Below the pieces are notes generated by a model. It saw only the letters and a program-made list of their open reading frames with translations, had not been told where the DNA came from and made no database searches. The translations under genes and the position numbers were made by a program. From an uncultured Eubacteriales bacterium (GTDB lineage: Bacteria; Bacillota; Clostridia; Christensenellales; Aristaeellaceae): DNA of 64,000 nt. Numbering within the stretch: the first letter of the stretch is position 1; the number at the start of each line of letters is the position of its first letter. This document shows, one piece after another, positions 1 through 6,526 of this stretch. Location of the stretch: assembly GCA_944349855.1 (NCBI GenBank), contig CALVNS010000009.1:1-64000 (forward strand), written 5' to 3'.

Positions 1-420
1 CTGCGCTCCAGGGCGGCGGCTCCGGCCCACGTCGTGTACCGGTACGGCGCGGATCGGGAGCGGGCAGCAGGAGCAGGGCCAGCACTGCGGCAGCTCCGGC
101 CCTGGGCAGCGGCAGCAGGCAGCCAGGGCCGCCGGCGTCTGGCCATCCATGCAGCAAGAGCGCGAACGGGACAAAAAGCCGGAGCGGGCCAGAATGGCGG
201 GCGGCATCAGGCAGCGATCCAGGGCAGCAGCTCCGGCCCACGTCGGGAACCAGGGCGGGCCGGATCGGCAGCGGGCAGCAGGAGCAGGGCCAGCGCTGCG
301 GCAGCTCCGGCCCTGGGCAGGCGGCAGGGCTTTCCCGGATGCGCTGCGGGTGTGCGCGTGTGGGCCTCGCTGCGCCGCTGACAGCCGGTGCAGCCCTCGC
401 ACGCGGGAACATATATCGCG
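1..420. repeat. GC-rich non-coding stretch with imperfect direct repeat
   Basis: I see no credible gene here. Two copies of a unit of about 102 bp lie at 8-109 and 219-320, 211 bp apart. The last 59 bp of each copy (51-109 and 262-320) differ at only two positions. The stretch is rich in GGCAGC and GGAGCAGGGCC words and has many open frames on both strands without ribosome binding sites. It may be the decayed end of a gene, a recombination remnant or part of the left end of the element; the sequence alone does not decide. Confidence 0.6.
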
Positions 421-453
421 CACGCGCCCGTTGCCACCGAAAAAAAATTTTTT

Positions 454-498
454 GATCCCCCTAAAGGGGGATCACACACCCCGAAAAAACGGGTTTTT
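454..498 (+). terminator. Two tandem hairpins before the accessory operon
   Basis: The first is an 8-bp perfect stem, 454-461 pairing with 466-473 around TAAA, preceded by an A/T tract. The second is a short stem CCCG/CGGG (480-483 and 490-493) with a six-A loop, followed by five T. The second has plus-strand terminator form and would insulate the operon promoter at 523 from upstream transcription. The stems are short, so strength is uncertain. Confidence 0.45.
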
Positions 499-519
499 CC
501 GAAACAGGCCCGGAAACTG

Positions 520-528
520 TGCTATGCT
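520..528 (+). promoter_or_regulatory. Possible extended -10 promoter of the accessory operon
   Basis: TATGCT at 523-528 is preceded by TG one base upstream, the extended -10 form, about 65 bp before the ATG at 595. No convincing -35 box is seen, which is common for extended -10 promoters. Confidence 0.4.
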
Positions 529-594
529 TTTGCCATCGACACCGGCGGCCCGCACCGCCAACCACCACACCGACGACGCAAGGAGGCACACACC

Positions 595-1128
595 ATGAGC
601 GAAAACACCACCCGCTGCACCTTCACCCGCGACAGTTTGACCATCGACGGCATCACCCGCCCCGCTGAATACAGCGTTACCCCCGCCGGAACCGTGTTCG
701 TGTTCGTGGCCGTGGACGTAGACGGGCAGGAGCGCAAGGTGCGCATTAAGATTCCCGCCGACGATCCCAGGCACGCCGCCGCCCTGGCTGCTGCCCAGGA
801 GCCGGAGCAGGCCCAGCCGGAGCAGCCCGCCCAGCCGGAGCCGGAGCAGCCCGCCCGCGATCCGAAGCAGGCCCGCGGCCCCGTGCCGGACAAGGCTTTT
901 ATCGGCCTTGAAATCAAGGGAAAGGGCTGGAAGATCGTTTTCGATGGCAGCTATGACCGTACTCGCGTAATCTTCAAGCGCAAGCCCAGCAGCGCAGCCC
1001 GCGAAGCCCTGGACAAGCACGGCTTTTTCTGGTCGCCTGCTATGCAGTCCTGGAACAAGAAACTCACGCACAAGGCATTCCGTGCCGCTCAAGCGCTGGC
1101 CCTGGAGCTGCGGACGATCTGCGGCTGA
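595..1128 (+). CDS. Accessory protein, unknown function
   Basis: This 177-residue protein starts at an ATG 8 bases after an AAGGAGG site. Residues 1-60 look like a compact beta-rich part (TFTRDSLTIDG, TVFVFVAVDVDGQERKVRIKI). A linker of about 35 residues of alternating Pro, Glu and Gln follows (roughly 68-100), then a C-terminal part containing FFWSPAMQSWNKKLT. That type of motif recurs in proteins of Gram-positive mobile elements, but I cannot name a function. It is the first gene of the plus-strand accessory operon, yet its 3' side carries a hairpin and a second promoter (1164-1192), so the ArdC gene can also be transcribed separately. Confidence 0.75.
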   Translation: MSENTTRCTFTRDSLTIDGITRPAEYSVTPAGTVFVFVAVDVDGQERKVRIKIPADDPRHAAALAAAQEPEQAQPEQPAQPEPEQPARDPKQARGPVPDKAFIGLEIKGKGWKIVFDGSYDRTRVIFKRKPSSAAREALDKHGFFWSPAMQSWNKKLTHKAFRAAQALALELRTICG

Positions 1129-1136
1129 TCTCAGCC

Positions 1137-1163
1137 CGCCCCGAAAAAATTTTCCGTCGGGGC
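1137..1163 (+). terminator. Stem-loop between first gene and ArdC promoter
   Basis: GCCCCGA and TCGGGGC form a 7-bp stem around an A/T-rich loop directly before the -35 box of the next promoter. No T tract follows, so it is a weak terminator or an RNA-stabilising 3' hairpin. Confidence 0.35.
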
Positions 1164-1192
1164 TTGACATCACACACAACACCGTGTAAAAT
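1164..1192 (+). promoter_or_regulatory. ArdC promoter with operator in the spacer
   Basis: TTGACA (1164-1169), a 17-bp spacer and TAAAAT (1187-1192) form a near-consensus sigma-70-type promoter. The near-palindrome ACACCGTGT fills 1179-1187 and a second copy lies at 1211-1219, 32 bp downstream, about three helical turns. The same word sits in the spacer of the promoter at 5928-5956, so this is probably an operator. The likely repressor is the ribbon-helix-helix protein encoded at 5982. Confidence 0.75.
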
Positions 1193-1253
1193 ACAAGCCA
1201 ACACCACACAACACCGTGTAAACAACGACCGCAAACGCAAGGAGGATAACACC

Positions 1254-2135
1254 ATGGCAAACTTTGACATTTACGCCGCTATCACTGATCGCATCATCGC
1301 CGAACTGGAAAACGGGATCATCCCGTGGCACAAGCCCTGGACAGGCACGACCACCGGCGCAATCTCCCGTGAAACGGGCCGCCCCTATTCGCTGCTGAAC
1401 CAGATGCTCCTGGGAACGCCCGGAGAATATTTGACCTGGAACCAGGTCAAGAAGGAGGGCGGCAGCGTCAAGAAGGGCGCGAAGGCCAAAATGGTTGTGT
1501 TCTGGAAGGTGTACCCCCGCGAGAAGAAGAACACCGACGGCCAGACCATCACCGACGCCGAAGGAAAGCCCGTCATGGAGGGCCTGCCGGTGCTGCGCTA
1601 CTTCAACGTGTTTCACATCGACGATTGCGAAGGGATCAAGCCCAAGTACACCGCCGAGAACACCAAGCACGCCGACCCGATCCAGTACGCCGAAGAAACC
1701 TTTGCCGACTATGTTTCCCGCTCTGGTGTACGCTTTGAAAACGTTCGACAGGATCGCGCCTATTACAGCCCGTCCCAGGATTTGATCCGGCTGCCCCTGA
1801 TGGAGCAGTTCCCCGACACCGCCGAATATTATTCCACCCTGTTCCACGAAGCGACCCACTCCACCGGCCACGCCAAGCGCCTTGACCGGCTGCCCAAGGA
1901 TGCAATCGCCGCCCATTTCGGCAGCGAAGAATACAGCAAAGAGGAGCTTGTTGCCGAGATCGGCGCGGCCTCCATCCTGAATGTGCTGGGCATCGAAACC
2001 GCAGGCACCTTCAAAAACTCCGCCGCCTATATCCGCTCCTGGCTCAAGGCACTCAAGAACGACAAACGAATGATCGTCAGCGCCGCCGCCCGCGCAGAAA
2101 AGGCCGTCAAGCTGATCCTGAACACCGCCGAATAA
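1254..2135 (+). CDS. ArdC-type antirestriction protein (DUF1738 + zinc metallopeptidase domain)
   Basis: The 293-residue protein begins MANFDIYAAITDRIIAELE, the typical ArdC N-terminal ssDNA-binding domain (about 1-125). The rest is a zincin domain of the MPTase-PolyVal type, with HEATH (HExxH, near residue 200) and a downstream EELVAEIGAA helix that can supply the third zinc ligand. Proteins of this family are carried by plasmids, ICEs and phages, bind single-stranded DNA and help incoming DNA escape restriction. The start follows GGAGG by 8 bases. It has its own regulated promoter, which fits a burst of synthesis on entry into a new cell before the repressor accumulates (inference). Confidence 0.9.
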   Translation: MANFDIYAAITDRIIAELENGIIPWHKPWTGTTTGAISRETGRPYSLLNQMLLGTPGEYLTWNQVKKEGGSVKKGAKAKMVVFWKVYPREKKNTDGQTITDAEGKPVMEGLPVLRYFNVFHIDDCEGIKPKYTAENTKHADPIQYAEETFADYVSRSGVRFENVRQDRAYYSPSQDLIRLPLMEQFPDTAEYYSTLFHEATHSTGHAKRLDRLPKDAIAAHFGSEEYSKEELVAEIGAASILNVLGIETAGTFKNSAAYIRSWLKALKNDKRMIVSAAARAEKAVKLILNTAE

Positions 2136-2239
2136 CGCCCCGGAAACATTCCGCCCGATGATGGGCCGGGTGGCCCCCGGCCCGAAACGCCGCAAGGCGT
2201 CGCGGATAGCCGCACAACAAACGCAAGGAGGACAACACC

Positions 2240-2977
2240 ATGACCACCAGCCCCGCCGCCGTTTACAACCGCCTGCACGCCATCGACCGCACCGGCATGA
2301 GCGCAGAGGCCCGCGCCGAGATCGAAAGCATTATGTTCTGCATCATGCACGACCTACGCGCCAGCGTCGCCAGGACTACCGAAGCCAATGCCGCGCGAAT
2401 GATCGCCGCCATGCTCAAGGACAACGCCAAGCGCAGCAACCGCGAAGCCCTTAATTATACCTGGATCATGGAGCAGGACGGAATCAAATTCCAGTGCGCA
2501 ACCGACGGTTTCAGAGCATTTCGGTTCGTCAAGCACCTGGACAAGCTGCCCGCCATGCCCGACGACGTGCAGCCGATCAACCTTCAACTGCTGTTCGATC
2601 AGAACAAACCGCGCTGCAAAATGCCGGTTCCCTACATCGACCGCGCCGACGTGAAAGCCTTTATTGAATTGCAGTACGCCGAGAGCGGAAAAACCCCGGA
2701 ATGGGACTTAGGCCCCGGCCTGCCCGCTGTCAACGCCGTGTATCTCTACGAGCTGCTGACCATCTATCCGGACGCGAAACTGTTCGCTGATCCCGAAAGC
2801 ACCCTGCATCCCGTCTACGCCGTGTCCGAGTTCGGCGACGCGCTGTTGCTGCCGATCCGATCCGCCGCGAAGCAGAAGCAGGAAGCCGCCCGGAAGATTC
2901 TCCGGGACGCCGCCCAGGATCGTGACACCGTTTCCCTTGACCAGTTCGCTACAATCTCCGCAGCATTCGCAGCATAA
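2240..2977 (+). CDS. DnaN-like (beta sliding clamp related) protein
   Basis: The 245-residue protein has two stretches typical of bacterial sliding clamps: CATDGFRAFRF near residues 86-96, matching the ATDGxR strand of DnaN, and a C-terminal VNAVYLYELLTIYPDAK...LLPIR segment (about 173-220), matching the last helix and strand of clamp domain III. A normal DnaN is about 365 residues, so this is a shortened or domain-reduced form. After the clamp-like end comes a tail of about 30 residues ending DTVSLDQFATISAAFAA; the DTVSLDQFA word recurs in the next protein. It could replace or block the host clamp, or be a structural relative with no clamp function. The assignment is by eye. Confidence 0.55.
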   Translation: MTTSPAAVYNRLHAIDRTGMSAEARAEIESIMFCIMHDLRASVARTTEANAARMIAAMLKDNAKRSNREALNYTWIMEQDGIKFQCATDGFRAFRFVKHLDKLPAMPDDVQPINLQLLFDQNKPRCKMPVPYIDRADVKAFIELQYAESGKTPEWDLGPGLPAVNAVYLYELLTIYPDAKLFADPESTLHPVYAVSEFGDALLLPIRSAAKQKQEAARKILRDAAQDRDTVSLDQFATISAAFAA

Positions 2978-3029
2978 CGCCCCGAAACCATTTCAGAAGC
3001 CGCGCCGCCCCGGCAAAAGGGCGGCAGAA
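2975..3029 (+). repeat. 55-bp intergenic repeat, copy 1 (post-stop motif + hairpin)
   Basis: It begins at the TAA of the clamp-like gene and contains a perfect 7-bp hairpin, GCCGCCC (3004-3010) with GGGCGGC (3019-3025). It ends next to the ribosome binding site of the following gene. Copy 2 at 4671-4725 differs at one base. Confidence 0.85.
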
Positions 3030-3039
3030 GGAGGACACA

Positions 3040-3705
3040 ATGACCACGTTCCTTTCCCTGTTCATCGTGCTTGACATCGTGTACATGGTTTACATGCTTT
3101 CCCGGCCCGCTGCCGCCCGCCGGAAGATGCAGCGAGAGAAGGAGCGCCAAGCCGCCGAGCGTCAAGCCAAGGCCGAAGCCCGGAAGCAGGAGCAGGCCGC
3201 CGCCAAGGCCAACAAGGCTGCCAAAGCGGTAGCGCAACCGCCCAGGAAGCGCGGCAGGCCCCGCAAGAATCCGCCGAAGCAGCCCGCCGCAGCCCGCAAG
3301 CAGGCCAAGCCCGCCGCGCCGGTCCCGGCAGAGCGGCCCGCGCCGGTCCCGGTGGAGCCGAAGCCGGTAAACAACGCCCCGAAAACGGGAGCTTTCGCCG
3401 GTGAAGTGGTCGCCTTTACCGGCACATGTCCCAAGATGGAGCGCCGCTACATGGTTTCCCACGTCAACCGCCTGGGCGGGCAGGGCTACGATACCATAAA
3501 CACCCGCTGCACGCTGCTGGTTGTCGCTGAGAATCCCGGCAGGAACCAGCTTGACAAGGCCGCAAGATGGAACGTCCCGACAATCACCTGGGAGGAATGG
3601 TGGGAACGCGCTTTCAACTACCCGGCATACGTCAAACCAAAGCCCGCCGAAGATGATACCGTAAGCCTTGACCAGTTCGCTAACCTGATCCATAACGCCG
3701 CGTAA
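3040..3705 (+). CDS. Membrane-anchored AT-hook / BRCT protein
   Basis: The 221-residue protein has four visible parts. Residues 1-21 form a hydrophobic helix (FLSLFIVLDIVYMVYML) suited to a membrane anchor. Residues 25-65 are highly charged, rich in Lys, Arg, Gln and Ala, probably coiled coil. KRGRPRK near residue 70 is an AT-hook, followed by a Pro/Ala/Lys linker. Residues about 122-195 form a BRCT domain like that of NAD-dependent DNA ligase (VVAFTGTCPKMERR, HVNRLGGQGYD, CTLLVV, ITWEEWW). The tail DTVSLDQFANLI repeats the tail of the preceding clamp-like protein. Membrane anchor plus DNA-binding and BRCT modules suggests tethering of DNA or replication proteins to the membrane; that role is inference. 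Confidence 0.75.
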   Translation: MTTFLSLFIVLDIVYMVYMLSRPAAARRKMQREKERQAAERQAKAEARKQEQAAAKANKAAKAVAQPPRKRGRPRKNPPKQPAAARKQAKPAAPVPAERPAPVPVEPKPVNNAPKTGAFAGEVVAFTGTCPKMERRYMVSHVNRLGGQGYDTINTRCTLLVVAENPGRNQLDKAARWNVPTITWEEWWERAFNYPAYVKPKPAEDDTVSLDQFANLIHNAA

Positions 3706-3727
3706 ACATTTGAGGAGGTAAGACACC

Positions 3728-4186
3728 ATGTTCAGCACCGAAGAAATGACCCTTGACCAGTTCGCCGAAGCCATGAAGCCCCACACCATCACCGGCTACC
3801 TGATCGACGTGCAGAACGAAACCCACGGCCCGCGCACCATCGAAAAGAGCCTGCAAGGCTATTACAAGACCATCGGCTGCCGCCTGATCTCCATGCCGGA
3901 GCATCAGATCGGCGTGACCCGTGGCCGCTTCCACGGCAGACGCTACACCATCATTTGCGACGACGAAGCCCTGTTTGTGGATCAGCCCAAGATCAGCGCC
4001 ATTGACAACCTGGGCCAGCCGATGCTCTGCGGAAACCTGTTCATTGTCAAGGTTGACGACCAGGGCGACACGGTAAGCCTTGACCCGGACGACATCAAGT
4101 ATCTTGAGCGGTTCGTGCTGCTGCAAGGAACCCGCAAATTCCCCAGGGCTTATCCCATGCTCCATCAGTGCGAATACGCCCGATAA
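3728..4186 (+). CDS. DUF3846-like accessory protein
   Basis: The 152-residue protein starts 9 bases after GAGGAGG. The central part (YYKTIGCRLISMPEHQIG, YTIICDDEALF, LCGNLFIVKVDD) resembles DUF3846 proteins of Gram-positive mobile elements, whose function is unknown. The N-terminus carries MTLDQFAEAM and the middle GDTVSLDPDDI, variants of the peptide that ends the two preceding proteins. Confidence 0.65.
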   Translation: MFSTEEMTLDQFAEAMKPHTITGYLIDVQNETHGPRTIEKSLQGYYKTIGCRLISMPEHQIGVTRGRFHGRRYTIICDDEALFVDQPKISAIDNLGQPMLCGNLFIVKVDDQGDTVSLDPDDIKYLERFVLLQGTRKFPRAYPMLHQCEYAR

Positions 4187-4241
4187 ACATTTCAGACCGC
4201 CCCGCCCGGAGGCATCATATCCGGGCAGAAAGGGAAACACC

Positions 4242-4673
4242 ATGCGTTATTACAAGTATACCGGCAATATCAGCGGCTACTCCATCACAAAACCAGGGGC
4301 CGTTTGCATTGCAGACCTCATGCTTTACAACAGCAACGACGATACCATTGCGCCGACACGAGTACAGGCGTTCGGCGAAATCGCCGAATACATCCACCGT
4401 CTCGAATGCACCGACGATGAGGAAAGATACCTTGAATGGGAGTTTTGCTTTGACGGGAATTTGTTTCTGCAATACATCATCATCCCTGCGTGTGATTCGT
4501 CCAACCGCCCAGCAAAGATCATCACAGGATCGCAAGTTGGCGATTCTTGCAAATCCGAGTTCAGAATCTTCGGAAATCCAGACCACATTATCACCAACCA
4601 CCCGCAGGCCATGAGCCACGAAGAATATAGTGCATGGCTCAATTACAAGTACGACCACTTTTCCCGCAATTAA
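4242..4673 (+). CDS. Accessory protein, unknown function
   Basis: The 143-residue acidic protein starts MRYYKYTGNISGYSI after an AAAGGGA site. It has no signal peptide, membrane segment or motif that I recognise. Its place in the accessory operon, between the DUF3846-like gene and the amber-interrupted gene, is the only clue to its role. Confidence 0.6.
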   Translation: MRYYKYTGNISGYSITKPGAVCIADLMLYNSNDDTIAPTRVQAFGEIAEYIHRLECTDDEERYLEWEFCFDGNLFLQYIIIPACDSSNRPAKIITGSQVGDSCKSEFRIFGNPDHIITNHPQAMSHEEYSAWLNYKYDHFSRN

Positions 4674-4725
4674 CGCCCCGAAACTATTTCAGAAGCCGCG
4701 CCGCCCCGGCAAAAGGGCGGCAGAA
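4671..4725 (+). repeat. 55-bp intergenic repeat, copy 2
   Basis: This is nearly identical to 2975-3029 (one mismatch). The hairpin is 4700-4706 with 4715-4721. It links the stop codon of the preceding gene to the ribosome binding site of the amber-interrupted gene. Confidence 0.85.
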
Positions 4726-4735
4726 AGGATCAATT

Positions 4736-4900
4736 ATGAACGGTGAATACCTGGGATATATCCCCGACGAAGAACGTCTGACCGACCGCATGGAATAGTT
4801 GCGCGAGTACCTGGACAACTTCCCTGACGGCCTTGGCGCTGCGGCTGCCCGAAACGAGCTGCAACGGCTGGAAAACATTCAGGAACAATGGTTCATCTGA
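4736..4900 (+). pseudogene. 54-residue gene interrupted by one in-frame TAG
   Basis: From an ATG at 4736 with an AAAGGA site, the frame reads 20 codons to TAG at 4796-4798. It then continues for 33 more codons (LREYLDNFPDG..., RNELQRLENIQEQWFI) to TGA at 4898-4900. The second half is amphipathic and coiled-coil-like, and both parts look like one protein. A CAG-to-TAG change would explain the break. It may be a pseudogene, a suppressed amber, a sequencing error or two tiny proteins. Confidence 0.55.
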
Positions 4901-4924
4901 CCAGGAAGTGAGGAGGTTTTACTT

Positions 4925-5245
4925 ATGATGTATCAGATTCTCATGCTCAAGGATAGCGAGGAAGCAGCCGACAAGCGGTTCATGCGCTATGAATGGACGA
5001 CGGCCCACGGCGGCGTTAATCTGGATGAATACGAAACCGTGTACACCGGCCAGATCGAACCGGCAGAAACCGCCGCCGAAACCCTGGAAGCACTCTACAT
5101 CCTGTTCAATGTCAATCGCCCGGAAGATTACAGCGGGCGCAGCCTGAGTGTTTCAGACCTGGTGGCGCTGGATATCGGGACATACTACTGTGATTCCACC
5201 GGTTTTCGCAGGCTCGACGAACAACTGACCATCTTCGACCGATAA
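4925..5245 (+). CDS. YodL-domain accessory protein
   Basis: The 106-residue protein has the YodL-family pattern: FNVNRPEDYSGRSLSVSDLVAL followed by YYCDSTGFR. YodL domains are known from polyvalent proteins of ICEs and phages and from stand-alone small proteins like this one; the biochemical role is unknown. AGGAGG lies 8 bases before the first of two consecutive ATG codons. It supports the view that this operon is a mobile-element entry or anti-defence cassette. Confidence 0.75.
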   Translation: MMYQILMLKDSEEAADKRFMRYEWTTAHGGVNLDEYETVYTGQIEPAETAAETLEALYILFNVNRPEDYSGRSLSVSDLVALDIGTYYCDSTGFRRLDEQLTIFDR

Positions 5246-5259
5246 AGGAGTACAACGCT

Positions 5260-5658
5260 ATGAAAACATTTGATTTGGGATTTGGCTGCCTGGGGAACGG
5301 TACAACGGTATGGGATCGCAACCAGAACACCGGCAGCGACTACAAGACTGTCGCCCATATCGCCGCGTATGGCGGCGTCAAACTCTACGATCAGCGCCTC
5401 AAGACCAGCCCGGAAGCCCTGTGCCGGATCATCGACATGGCCGGACGCCAGCAGCTCGACTTCTATCACTGGTGGTTCGGCCAGTGCCATGCGACACAGT
5501 ACAGCCTTTTTTATGAATCCATGACCCTGCGCCAGCAGCTTGCAGAACGCGACGACTGGCCCAAGGAAAAGAGCGCCGAATGGATGTATCGCAAATACAT
5601 CACCTTTGCCTGTCTGAATCAGGGCTACACCATGCCCGCCGAACTGGAAACCAGGTAA
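5260..5658 (+). CDS. Accessory protein, GNGTTVWDR-type
   Basis: The 132-residue protein begins MKTFDLGFGCLGNGTTVWDR and continues DYKTVAHIAAYG. I recall this kind of N-terminus in small proteins from Clostridial mobile elements next to YodL-type genes, but cannot name a function. It starts 9 bases after AAAGGAG, 14 bp behind the YodL gene, so the two are probably translated as a pair. Confidence 0.6.
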   Translation: MKTFDLGFGCLGNGTTVWDRNQNTGSDYKTVAHIAAYGGVKLYDQRLKTSPEALCRIIDMAGRQQLDFYHWWFGQCHATQYSLFYESMTLRQQLAERDDWPKEKSAEWMYRKYITFACLNQGYTMPAELETR

Positions 5659-5727
5659 CGCCCCGAAACCATTTTGAAACATGGGCTACTCGCAATAGCC
5701 CTTGAAATAACAAAGGAGGATTACCCC

Positions 5728-5913
5728 ATGAAGAACATCGCTCGTCGCATCATCAACACCCTTTTCCCGGCTCACAGGAACTACACCGCCACCATCGCGT
5801 ACTCCGGCCTGATCTACCGCATCAACATCGAAGCCCCGGACGAGCGCCGCGCCCGTATGGAGCTGGACAGAATCGCCGATGATGGCTTTGTCATCGACTT
5901 CTGCGAGGCATAA
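5728..5913 (+). CDS. Small accessory protein, 61 residues
   Basis: The ATG at 5728 follows AAGGAGG at a good distance, so I prefer it to an upstream in-frame start. The protein (MKNIARRIINTLFPAHRNY...) has a basic amphipathic N-terminus and an acidic C-terminal half (RRARMELDRIADDGFVIDF). I do not recognise it. Confidence 0.6.
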   Translation: MKNIARRIINTLFPAHRNYTATIAYSGLIYRINIEAPDERRARMELDRIADDGFVIDFCEA

Positions 5914-5927
5914 CGCCTCAAAACCAT

Positions 5928-5956
5928 TTGCCAGCCACAACACCGTGTGCTATAAT
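5928..5956 (+). promoter_or_regulatory. Promoter of the ribbon-helix-helix gene with operator in the spacer
   Basis: TTGCCA (5928-5933), a 17-bp spacer and TATAAT (5951-5956) with an upstream TGC form a strong promoter. ACACCGTGT lies at 5940-5948 inside the spacer, at nearly the same place as in the ArdC promoter. Binding there would exclude RNA polymerase, so the downstream gene is probably autorepressed. Confidence 0.8.
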
Positions 5957-5981
5957 AATGCGCAGCAAGGAGGGAAACACC

Positions 5982-6215
5982 ATGAGCAAGCACTACGAGC
6001 AGCGCAAAGAAGCCAACGCCCGATGGGCCGCCAAAAAAGAGCGGTTCTACATGTACCTTGACCCGGAGGACAAGGAGGACTTTGCCGCCTACGCCAAGGC
6101 CAAGGGCGAGAGCTTGACCGCGTTCCTGATCCGCTGCGCCAAGGCAGAAATGGAGCGTGACCCGCTTCCGGCAGGGGATGACATTGTGCTGGATGATCCG
6201 TTCGACGATCTGTAA
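5982..6215 (+). CDS. Ribbon-helix-helix protein, probable repressor of the accessory operon
   Basis: The 77-residue protein has a basic N-terminus, then the pattern of an Arc/CopG-type ribbon-helix-helix. A short strand RFYMYLD is followed by helix DKEDFAAYAKAKG and helix SLTAFLIRCAKAEMERD, with an acidic tail. Such proteins bind short palindromes as dimers. The gene has its own promoter with the ACACCGTGT word, also found twice at the ArdC promoter, so autoregulation plus control of the operon is the simplest reading. AGGAGGG precedes the ATG and a strong terminator follows. Confidence 0.75.
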   Translation: MSKHYEQRKEANARWAAKKERFYMYLDPEDKEDFAAYAKAKGESLTAFLIRCAKAEMERDPLPAGDDIVLDDPFDDL

Positions 6216-6242
6216 ACACAACGCCCCAGGAACATTCCAAAG

Positions 6243-6276
6243 AGAACCTTTTCCGAAATGGAAAGGGTTCTTTTTT
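6243..6276 (+). terminator. Terminator of the accessory operon
   Basis: AGAACCTTTTCC (6243-6254) pairs with GGAAAGGGTTCT (6260-6271) with one G-U pair, followed by six T. It ends the plus-strand operon and faces the minus-strand late region. Confidence 0.9.
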
Positions 6277-6477
6277 ATGCCCTCGCGCCCTGTTCCGTGG
6301 CTTGTCATAATGGGAGATTGTGTTAAACGCGATTTGAAAAATTTCTTTCCTTAATATGCGTGTGTTTTTTGACGTGGTTTTGGACCTCCTGTTTTACCAT
6401 GCCTTTTTATGACAACTCAGCGCTCGATCGGAATGAAAAGGGTCTTGTAACTACGCTTCGAAACCATTTCCGAACAT
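6277..6477. other. Intergenic stretch between converging operons
   Basis: About 200 bp, AT-richer than its surroundings. No gene is seen. It contains one more copy of the post-stop motif (CGAAACCATTTC, near 6459-6470), now without a gene in front of it, which may mark a deleted gene. Confidence 0.5.
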
Positions 6478-6508
6478 AAAAAAAGAGCGCCGGAGCGCAT
6501 TGCTCCGG
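6478..6508 (-). terminator. Terminator after the radical SAM gene
   Basis: On the minus strand CCGGAGC (6502-6508) and GCTCCGG (6490-6496) form a stem around five bases, followed by CGCTC and seven T (6478-6484). Confidence 0.8.
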
Positions 6509-6526
6509 CCGGTTGAAGAAAAGGCG

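Noticed and set aside
149..598. Open frames on both strands in the first 600 bp
   Set aside because: They lack ribosome binding sites, have repetitive Arg/Ala/Gly composition caused by GC-rich repeats, and overlap each other in several frames.
1170..2195. Long minus-strand frame opposite the ArdC gene
   Set aside because: It mirrors the ArdC gene, whose motifs, start site and codon pattern are clear; the antisense protein has no recognisable features.
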